Assembly (NCBI GenBank): GCA_021831785.1
Contig: JAKBMB010000004.1
Span: forward strand, 1-64,000
Direction of reading: 5' to 3'
Length of the DNA stretch: 64,000 nucleotides
Source: Deltaproteobacteria bacterium
GTDB lineage: Bacteria > Desulfobacterota > Binatia > Binatales > Binataceae
Positions 55,051 to 61,614 of the stretch are shown piece after piece. Under the pieces are notes generated by a model. That model saw nothing but the letters and a program-made list of their open reading frames with translations, searched no databases and was not told where the DNA came from. How positions within the stretch are numbered: position 1 is the stretch's first letter; each line of letters begins with the position of its first letter. The position numbers and the translations under genes were made by a program.

Positions 55051-55806
55051 ATGGCGGTCATTACTGGGCAGGGGCGGGTATCGGTCGCAGGGCAAGATAA
55101 AGGTAACGGGTCACTGCGACCCGCCGCCCGGGATTTCCTGCGACCGTTGCCCGCCTTTTCTGGAGGTCAGAGCGGGTCACACCGGGTCATGGTGACCCGC
55201 ACCGCGCAGACGGCCAACGCAACCAGTTCCGCACCGCGCGTACCGCGCAGAAACCCGTCCTGGACCTGTGTACGCAGCCTTCGGCGCATGGCTTACCCGG
55301 CTCTTTTAACGCTGATCGCTCTGGCGGTTTCCGTCGCTCTGGGGAGCCTCTTCAATCTCCGAATTACGCTAACGGATAGTTCCACGCCGGCGGGCGTCTA
55401 CCGTCTGGTTGCCGGCGCTCCCACAAGACGTGGCGCCCTCGTCGCCGCGTGCCTGCCCGAGACGATCGCACGGGAGGGACTTACACGTGGGTACCTCCGC
55501 CCAGGCGACTGCCCGGCTGGAGCCGAGCCGGTGGCGAAGCTCATCGGCGCGTTGCCCGGTGATGCCGTCAAGGTCGAGCCGGAAGGCGTCGCCGTCAATG
55601 GTGTGAACTTCAGATACAGCCAGGTTGCGGCGCACGATAGCGCGGGCAGACCGCTCGCGCCCGTGCCTTTCGGGCCACGCGGTGTGAGCTCGGGCGAGGT
55701 GTGGCTGTTCGGCTTCAACGACCTGCGAAGCTGGGATTCGCGATACTTCGGCCCCGTGCCGCTTGCCGCGATACGCGGAGGTCTCCAGCCAATCGTCACG
55801 TGGTGA
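55051..55806 (+). CDS. traF: Conjugative S26 signal peptidase TraF
   Basis: 251 residues from ATG 55051 (AGGAG eight bases upstream). The peptidase part begins after residue ~78 with a membrane helix AYPALLTLIALAVSVALG, catalytic Ser111 in TDSSTPAGVYR and general-base Lys163 in VAKLIGALPGD. The tail GEVWLFGFNDLRSWDSRYFGP is also family-like. TraF matures and cyclises the TrbC pilin. The ~78-residue N-terminal extension is unusual and overlaps a cluster of GGGTCA inverted repeats, so the true start may be ATG 55288. Confidence 0.9.
   Translation: MAVITGQGRVSVAGQDKGNGSLRPAARDFLRPLPAFSGGQSGSHRVMVTRTAQTANATSSAPRVPRRNPSWTCVRSLRRMAYPALLTLIALAVSVALGSLFNLRITLTDSSTPAGVYRLVAGAPTRRGALVAACLPETIAREGLTRGYLRPGDCPAGAEPVAKLIGALPGDAVKVEPEGVAVNGVNFRYSQVAAHDSAGRPLAPVPFGPRGVSSGEVWLFGFNDLRSWDSRYFGPVPLAAIRGGLQPIVTW
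55172..55200. repeat. Inverted repeat GCGGGTCAC-N11-GTGACCCGC with internal GGGTCA copy; possible oriT or operator
   Basis: Nine-base perfect arms at 55172-55180 and 55192-55200. Direct GGGTCA copies start at 55174 and 55184, ten bases apart, followed by TGACCC at 55193. A second pair CGGGTC/GACCCG lies at 55107-55123. Such clustered repeats are typical of relaxosome binding sites near the traF/relaxase genes. Confidence 0.45.
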
Positions 55807-55811
55807 AAGTC

Positions 55812-56213
55812 ATGAGTGAACACACCCGCGAACAGGGCATCCGGGTCCATCACCTCGCCAATCTCGGCGGCCTCATAGCGCTCGCCGGGCTCGACAAGGA
55901 GCCGCCCGATTTCCTGCTCGGAGTATTGGTCAGCGCCGCGCGCGAAGCCGCGACGCTCACGGCTGGAGAGCGCTCCCAAGTTGCATACGTCGGGCGGAAA
56001 AAGCTCGACGAGCGCGCCACTGCGAAGCGGGCGTGGCGATCGTGGACGAGCGCCCGCGAACTCCATTCGCTGCTTCTGTCGAGTGCCCAGATGAGGCGGA
56101 TGATCGCGGCTCTCGGCGGTAGCGCTCCGGAGAATCCGGATCGGCTTTCGGCAGTGCTCACCAACCTGTTGAAGGAGGACGGCAGTGCGCCGGCCAAAGT
56201 ACCTCAACGCTGA
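55812..56213 (+). CDS. TraD-like small conjugation protein
   Basis: 133 residues from ATG 55812; GTG 55803 gives GTGA overlap with traF. The segment LGGLIALAGLD near residue 20, followed by DFLLGVLVSAA, matches the core of TraD/MobC-type auxiliary proteins of Trb conjugation systems. These assist the relaxase at oriT. The 3' end overlaps the relaxase start by 29 bases, so the two are coupled. TraD proteins are usually 70-110 residues; the C-terminal 50 residues are extra. Confidence 0.6.
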   Translation: MSEHTREQGIRVHHLANLGGLIALAGLDKEPPDFLLGVLVSAAREAATLTAGERSQVAYVGRKKLDERATAKRAWRSWTSARELHSLLLSSAQMRRMIAALGGSAPENPDRLSAVLTNLLKEDGSAPAKVPQR

Positions 56214-57204
56214 CCTGGAAGCTGGTCTTCGGCTCGGGAAGCTCAAGCCGGGACAGCGGCGCGGGCCGAAGCGGCTGGTTCCCTGGTGGGCGCGAATGCT
56301 TCGCCGCGTCAGCGCAGCCGCAACCATCCGCCGACAGCCGAAGATCGCCGCGGGAAGCCATGCTCTGCGCCGGCCATCATCAAACGCGACGCGCCTGTAT
56401 GGGCGCCGCTCGGTGGTCAAGGCTTCGTTCAGGCGCAATCGCCACAACGGTGGATGGACCGCGCACGCCCGCTATCTCGCGCGCGAGAACGCCCAACGCG
56501 CGAACGAAAGAGGCCTCGGATTCGACGCCGTGCGCGACGGTCTCGATCCTGTTGCGACTGTCCGCGATTGGGAGCAGAGCGACCAATTGATGTGGTCGTT
56601 CATCGTGTCGCCCGAAGATGCCGAACGCATCAATCTCCGCGATCACGTCCGCAACCTGATAGCCGAAATGGAACGCAACCTCGACACACGCCTCGAGTGG
56701 GTCGCCGTCGATCACCACAACACCGAAGACACGCACGTCCATCTTCTTGTCCGCGGCGTTCGCGAAGATGGCCGCCCTCTGGAAATCGACCGCGAGTACC
56801 TCAAACGTGGAATACGCGAGCTTAGCGAACGGCTCATCGAGCGCGAGCTTGGGCCGCGCTCCGAACGCGAGGCCCTACTCGCGCGCGAACGCGCCATCGA
56901 ACGCGAACAGTGGACGGAAATCGACCGTGCGCTTCACCGCCGGGCCGGGTTCGACCGCATCGTAAACTACGATCACATCGAACCACGCAACGAGGGCGCG
57001 CGCGTCCGAGCGGCACAAGAAATGGATCGGCTTCGCTACCTTGAAAAGCTCGGGCTTGCGCGCCGCATCGACGAGCGGACTTGGGAGCTATCGCCTGCGC
57101 ATGAAGCCGAGCTTCGCCGCCGACAGCGCGAGCGCGACATTATGAAGACCCGCGCGCACGAGCGCCAGCGCGCTCGCGCCAACGAACGCGAGTTCGAGAG
57201 GTAG
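56185..57204 (+). CDS. Relaxase/mobilisation nuclease (TraI/VirD2 type)
   Basis: 339 residues from GTG 56185, with AAGGAGG seven bases upstream. The candidate nicking Tyr is Y97 in GGWTAHARYLARENA, and the metal-binding motif is DHHNTEDTHVHLLVRG (His178, 184, 186), the variant three-His motif of this MOBP-related clade. A GLGFDAVRDG linker separates them. A charged helical C-terminus follows. Many relatives are 550-700 residues, so this is a compact form. It cuts oriT and leads the DNA strand into the coupling protein. Confidence 0.9.
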   Translation: MRRPKYLNADLEAGLRLGKLKPGQRRGPKRLVPWWARMLRRVSAAATIRRQPKIAAGSHALRRPSSNATRLYGRRSVVKASFRRNRHNGGWTAHARYLARENAQRANERGLGFDAVRDGLDPVATVRDWEQSDQLMWSFIVSPEDAERINLRDHVRNLIAEMERNLDTRLEWVAVDHHNTEDTHVHLLVRGVREDGRPLEIDREYLKRGIRELSERLIERELGPRSEREALLARERAIEREQWTEIDRALHRRAGFDRIVNYDHIEPRNEGARVRAAQEMDRLRYLEKLGLARRIDERTWELSPAHEAELRRRQRERDIMKTRAHERQRARANEREFER

Positions 57205-57209
57205 GAGTC

Positions 57210-59039
57210 ATGGCGGAACATCGGCCATACCGCGTAACGAATCCACGCACGCAGGCGCAACTCACTCAAGTGAAACTGATCAGCGTCGCGAGCTTTCTTA
57301 CCGTTACGCTCGCGGTCAACTGGATCGTTACGCAGCGAGCCGCTGCTCTGTTCGGCTACTCGCCGCTGCTCGGGCCAGCGCTCATCGGGCGGCTTTACGC
57401 GCCATGGGAATGGATCACTTGGTGGACTCGCTGGCACGCCGCCCGCAACTTTGCGCCCGTGTGGGGGAGATGCGTCAGCGAGGCGGGTCTGCCGCTTCTC
57501 CTCGCCGGAGGACTCGCGGTCGCCGCGATCCACATCGCACGCTGGTGGCTCCGGGACGAAATCCCAGACCTGCACGGTTCAGCGCGCTGGGCCAATCGCC
57601 GCGAGGTGCAAACGAGCGAATTCCTGGCGCCGCGCAGATACCTGCCGCACTGGCTACGGCGCGGGTTCGTGCGCGCGGGTTTGCTCAAGCCTCTCAAACG
57701 CCGCGAAGGGATCTACTTCGGCTCATGGCGCGTTCACGGCAGGCTGCATTACCTGCGCGACTGCGGGCCGGGCCACGTATTGCTGGAGGCACCGACGCGG
57801 GCGGGCAAGGGCGTCAACACGATCGTGCCGACGCTCCTGACTTGGCCCCATTCGGCGCTCGTGCATGACTTCAAGGGCGAGCTCTGGCAGGTGACCGCCG
57901 GCGCGCGCAAACAGATGGGCCAACTCTGTCTCAACTTCGACCCCGGCCATCTCCGTGGTCCCGGCGTCAAATACAATCCTCTGGAAGAAGTGCGGCTTCG
58001 CACTCCGTTCGAAGTCGCTGACGTGCAGAATCTGGTCGAGATTCTGCTCAACCCCGCCGGCAAAGGTTTTGGAGACGATGATCACTGGGTGGCCGCCGGC
58101 AAGGCGCTTCTGACCGGCGCCATCCTCCATATTCTCTACGCCGAGCCCAACAAGACGTTGCGCGGCCTTATCGGGCTTCTGAGCGATCCCGCCTCCACCA
58201 TCGACGAGACCATGAACCGGATCATGACGGCTGAACATGATCCTGAAGGCGTGATGGGCTGGCAAACCTCGCGCGGGGAACCTACCCGCACCCATCAGGT
58301 GGTGGCCGAGAGCATGCGCGAAGTGCTCAACAAGGCCGAGAAGGATCGCAGCGGGGTAATATCTGAAATTGTCGCGCGGCTACCGCTCTTCCGGGACCCA
58401 CTGATAACGGCCGCCACCGAGTACTCGGAGTTCAGAATCGACGATCTCGTCAACCATCAGCGCCCGGCCTCGCTCTATCTGACGGTGCCCAACCTTCATC
58501 GCAGGCGGCTGCGGCCCCTGATGCGGATGATGCTTAATCAAATCGTGTACCGGTTCACCGAGAAGCTCGCCTACGATAGCGGGCGGCCAGTCTCGGCGCA
58601 CCGCCGCCCATTGCTGCTGATGCTCGATGAGTTCGGTCTCTTCGGCCGGTTCGAAGAGTTCGCCGACTCGATGAGCCATATCGCGGGCTTCGGCCTGCGC
58701 GCCTGTCTGGCGGTGCAGAGTCTGAACCATATCCATGAGCTTTACGGGCCCAACCAGTCGATCATCGATAACTGCGACACCACGATTCGCTTTACGCCTA
58801 ACTCAAGCCGGAGCGCCGAGGAAATCTCCCGGCTGGTCGGCCAGACCACCGTGCGCCACGAACATTCCACGCAGTCAGGCGGCGGTATCAGCCTCTCAGA
58901 GCCTGAGGTCGGCCGCCCGCTGATGACGCCCGACGAGGCGCGGCGAATGAGCACAGACGAGGTGCTGATATTCGCGCGCGGCCAACATCCGATACGGGCG
59001 CCGATGCTCGTCTACCACGAGCAGTCGTATTTCAAGTGA
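57210..59039 (+). CDS. traG: Type IV coupling protein VirD4/TraG
   Basis: 609 residues. N-terminal helices at ~30-50 and ~98-115, Walker A LEAPTRAGKGV (~192-202), the VirD4 landmarks ALVHDFKGELW, KYNPLEEVRL and VHHLAEQ-like QVVAESMREVLNK, Walker B LLLMLDEFGLFG, and CLAVQSLNHIHELYG. It couples the relaxase-DNA complex to the channel. The frame is stopped by TGA at 59037 but remains open for 82 further codons (to 59288) with coding-like composition, so the C-terminus may have been lost by a nonsense change. Confidence 0.95.
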   Translation: MAEHRPYRVTNPRTQAQLTQVKLISVASFLTVTLAVNWIVTQRAAALFGYSPLLGPALIGRLYAPWEWITWWTRWHAARNFAPVWGRCVSEAGLPLLLAGGLAVAAIHIARWWLRDEIPDLHGSARWANRREVQTSEFLAPRRYLPHWLRRGFVRAGLLKPLKRREGIYFGSWRVHGRLHYLRDCGPGHVLLEAPTRAGKGVNTIVPTLLTWPHSALVHDFKGELWQVTAGARKQMGQLCLNFDPGHLRGPGVKYNPLEEVRLRTPFEVADVQNLVEILLNPAGKGFGDDDHWVAAGKALLTGAILHILYAEPNKTLRGLIGLLSDPASTIDETMNRIMTAEHDPEGVMGWQTSRGEPTRTHQVVAESMREVLNKAEKDRSGVISEIVARLPLFRDPLITAATEYSEFRIDDLVNHQRPASLYLTVPNLHRRRLRPLMRMMLNQIVYRFTEKLAYDSGRPVSAHRRPLLLMLDEFGLFGRFEEFADSMSHIAGFGLRACLAVQSLNHIHELYGPNQSIIDNCDTTIRFTPNSSRSAEEISRLVGQTTVRHEHSTQSGGGISLSEPEVGRPLMTPDEARRMSTDEVLIFARGQHPIRAPMLVYHEQSYFK

Positions 59040-59304
59040 CTCTCAGCGATAGAGCCGCCTGCGAAGAGCGACCGGACGATTACCAGGGCGCCTGCCACGA
59101 GCGGCCAGGAAGCAACCGATGCGGCAACTTCGGTCGACGACGTGCGCGCAAATGCACATCCGGAGGCCCAGCGGAACGAAGCTGCAAATCCCCCAGCGCC
59201 CGCGAGCCTCGACGCAGCCGAACGCAAAGTGCGGTTCCTGAAATTCGCCACGGACCCTCAAAGGTCCGGCCCTGCACCGCTCGAATGAATTGGAAGAACG
59301 AACG

Positions 59305-59682
59305 ATGAGACCAAGAGTTGCCATCTACGTTAGAGAAGAAGAACTGGCGCAGATCAAACGCGAAGCTGCGCGCCGGCGTGTGTCAGTTTCGCGATACCTG
59401 AAAGAGCGAGTCGCGCCCGCCTTCCCAGACGCGCCAGACAATCCCCTCACGCCGGAGACCGAACAGCGGCTCATCGATGCAGTGCGACGTACGGCAAACG
59501 GCGCGCTTCGCAACGCGCTGGATCAAATCAGCACACTAATCGTCATGGTTGACCAACTTGCGCTTCGCCAGCTCGGAGACGAGGGACATAAGGACTGGCA
59601 AAAACAAGTCGAAGAGCTTCTCCGCCGATTGCGTTCCGAACAATCCGAATCTCCATCGGCGACGAACGGAGCCCACGCATGA
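59305..59682 (+). CDS. Mobilisation-type accessory protein, MobC/RHH-like
   Basis: 125 residues from ATG 59305 (weak GGAAG upstream). The N-terminal PRVAIYVREEELAQIKREAA with RRRVSVSRYLKERV is a ribbon-helix-helix-like start. The rest has two helices, LIDAVRRTANGALRNALDQI and a C-terminal charged helix, as in plasmid relaxosome MobC proteins. Its stop overlaps the trbB start (ATGA), so the gene is part of the trb operon. Confidence 0.7.
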   Translation: MRPRVAIYVREEELAQIKREAARRRVSVSRYLKERVAPAFPDAPDNPLTPETEQRLIDAVRRTANGALRNALDQISTLIVMVDQLALRQLGDEGHKDWQKQVEELLRRLRSEQSESPSATNGAHA

Positions 59683-60641
59683 TTCCCGCGCAACAACTTC
59701 AGGAACGACGACGCGATGAACTGCTGCGGCGCCAGTTAGGGCCGCAACTGCTGGCTGTCATCGCCGATCCCAAGATTACGGACATCATCGTGAACGAAGA
59801 CGGACGAGCCTGGTACGAGGCGCACGGCAGGGGGCTCTATTCCGCCGGCTTCTCCATTCCCGAGAGTCAGCGCGAGAGTTTGATAGGCACAGTGGCTGCA
59901 ACGCTCGGGAACGTGGCTGATGCCGATCATCCCATCGTCGAAGGCGAGCTTCCAATCGAGCGTATCCGCTTCGAGGGAATGATGCCGCCGGTTGTGCGCC
60001 GGCCCTGCTTCGCCATGCGCAAACCCGCGCAGGTCCTTTATACGCTCGATGATTATGTCCGCGATCGAATTATCACTGACCGGCATGCGCACACTTTCCG
60101 CAACGCTATCGATCGACGCGAGAACATCTTGATTGGCGGCGGTACCGGTTCCGGCAAGACGACGCTCGCCGGCGCGCCGATCAATGAGATGGTCGCGCGC
60201 TCAGATCCCAATGAGCGTTACGTGATCATCGAGGACACTCTCGAAATCCAGTGCCGCGCGCAGAACGTCGTGCAGCTCCATACCGCAGAAGCCGCCGATC
60301 TGGGGCGCCTCGTGCGCGCAACCATGCGGCTCCGCCCGGATCGCATCGTCATCGGCGAGGTGCGCGGCGGAGAAGCTCTAGCGCTGCTCAAGGCATGGCT
60401 CACTGGACATCCCGGCGGCGTTACGACGATTCACGCCAATAGCGCGCGGTCCGCGCTCACACGCCTTTCGAGCCTCGTACAGGAGGCTGGCGTGCCGCCC
60501 CAGCCGGAGTTAATCGCCGAGACGATCAAATTGAGCGCTTTCATTGCGCGCGCGCCCGCCAGCAGGCGGGTGACGGAGCTAATCCGCATCGAGGGATATT
60601 CCCCCAGTGAAGGATTCAGTCTTGTTCCAACGGAGGCATGA
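59679..60641 (+). CDS. trbB: Conjugal transfer ATPase TrbB (VirB11-like)
   Basis: 320-residue hexameric traffic ATPase at the base of the channel. Walker A GGGTGSGKTTLAG (~151-163), Asp box VIIEDTLEIQC, Walker B-like LRPDRIVIGEVRGGEALALL, and His box GHPGGVTTIHANSARSAL. N-terminal domain with VNEDGRAWYEAHGRG. Typical length. Confidence 0.96.
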   Translation: MIPAQQLQERRRDELLRRQLGPQLLAVIADPKITDIIVNEDGRAWYEAHGRGLYSAGFSIPESQRESLIGTVAATLGNVADADHPIVEGELPIERIRFEGMMPPVVRRPCFAMRKPAQVLYTLDDYVRDRIITDRHAHTFRNAIDRRENILIGGGTGSGKTTLAGAPINEMVARSDPNERYVIIEDTLEIQCRAQNVVQLHTAEAADLGRLVRATMRLRPDRIVIGEVRGGEALALLKAWLTGHPGGVTTIHANSARSALTRLSSLVQEAGVPPQPELIAETIKLSAFIARAPASRRVTELIRIEGYSPSEGFSLVPTEA

Positions 60642-60644
60642 GCC

Positions 60645-60893
60645 ATGGATACATCCATAATTATGATGCTTGCCGGTCCGCTCATCGCATTCACGGCCGC
60701 GGTCGCCCTCGTACTTCCGCGAAGCGAGGAGTGGTACCCGGTCGAGATGATGTCGCTGCTCGCGTTTGCCGTCCTGATCGGCGAGGTGCTTGCTCGAACT
60801 GGGTTTGGAGCGGGCAAGTGCCCGCCTTGCCGTTCTGACTCTGCGTTAGGAGACAAAATGGATTCCCACCCAACGAGGAGGTTGCTGAGATGA
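60645..60893 (+). CDS. Small two-helix membrane protein between trbB and trbC
   Basis: 82 residues. Two hydrophobic segments (IIMMLAGPLIAFTAAVALVL and MMSLLAFAVLIGEVLARTGF) and a short tail with KCPPCRSDS, a Cys pair. Unlike TrbC or TrbD and not a usual member of the trb set. Coupled translationally to trbC (ATGA). Perhaps a pilin chaperone or entry-exclusion factor; this is guesswork. Confidence 0.65.
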   Translation: MDTSIIMMLAGPLIAFTAAVALVLPRSEEWYPVEMMSLLAFAVLIGEVLARTGFGAGKCPPCRSDSALGDKMDSHPTRRLLR

Positions 60894-61237
60894 CTTGTCT
60901 GAGAAAGATCAGAACTTCGACCACCAAATGGGCGGCGCGGCTTAGCTACGCCTTCGGCTTCCTTACAGTAGCTTTGCCCGCCCGCGCGTTCGCGGCGACC
61001 GCCGGCGGTGTGTTGCCGTGGGACATGCCGCTGACCACCTTGCAAAATGATCTGCAGGGGACGGTCGCCCACGCGATCGTGACCGCGGCGATTATCGGCA
61101 CCGGCATCACGTGGTCCGTCAGCGAGCACGGCACCGGCGTCCGCAAAATGTCGGCCGTTGCTTTCGGCGGTGCGGCAGCGCTTGGCGCAACTCAACTCAT
61201 GACTACGCTGTTCCCGCTCGGCGCCGCGCTCTTCTAG
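60890..61237 (+). CDS. trbC: Conjugative pilin TrbC (VirB2-like)
   Basis: 115 residues. Long signal sequence (to ~35, ending ARAFA), then the mature core with VLPWDMPLTTLQNDLQG, IVTAAIIGTGITW and a second helix AVAFGGAAALGATQLM. This fits TrbC prepilin, processed by TraF and probably cyclised. Next to trbD and trbE. Confidence 0.9.
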   Translation: MTCLRKIRTSTTKWAARLSYAFGFLTVALPARAFAATAGGVLPWDMPLTTLQNDLQGTVAHAIVTAAIIGTGITWSVSEHGTGVRKMSAVAFGGAAALGATQLMTTLFPLGAALF

Positions 61238-61256
61238 CCCACTTAAGGAATGCTCA

Positions 61257-61598
61257 ATGAACGAAAGCACGCGGCGGCTCAATATCATCCACCAGTCTCT
61301 GGTACGGCCGATCCTTCTAGCTGGCGCCGAGCGCCCGCTTGCGATCGCGAATTGGATCGCATCTGCGGCTCTCATTTTGGGCGGCGGCCAATGGTACACG
61401 GCCGGACTTGGGGCCTTTCTAGCGACCGGAGGCCACTGGGCGCTCGTGCAGGCGGCGAAGGTGGATCCCCAATTCAGCCGGCTCTACATCCGCCACTACC
61501 GCTACCAGGAACGCTATCCCGCCCGCGCTTGTGTGTGGGCGCCACCGCCTGAACGAATCCGCCCGACCGTCCCAACACCGCGCGAGATGCGGGGATGA
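61257..61598 (+). CDS. trbD: Conjugal transfer protein TrbD (VirB3-like)
   Basis: 113 residues. VirB3 family pattern HQSLVRPILLAGAERPLAI followed by two close helices (ANWIASAALILGGG and GLGAFLATGGHWALVQ), then DPQFSRLYIRHYRYQERY as in TrbD. Works with VirB4 in pilus assembly. Start ATG 61257, 19 bases after trbC. Confidence 0.92.
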   Translation: MNESTRRLNIIHQSLVRPILLAGAERPLAIANWIASAALILGGGQWYTAGLGAFLATGGHWALVQAAKVDPQFSRLYIRHYRYQERYPARACVWAPPPERIRPTVPTPREMRG

Positions 61599-61614
61599 TC
61601 GCAGGAGATAAACG

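Noticed and set aside
59036-59308. 90-codon frame overlapping the traG stop (GTGA)
   Set aside because: Arg/Cys-rich product with shadow-like codon use; the frame in phase with traG has the coding-like composition instead.
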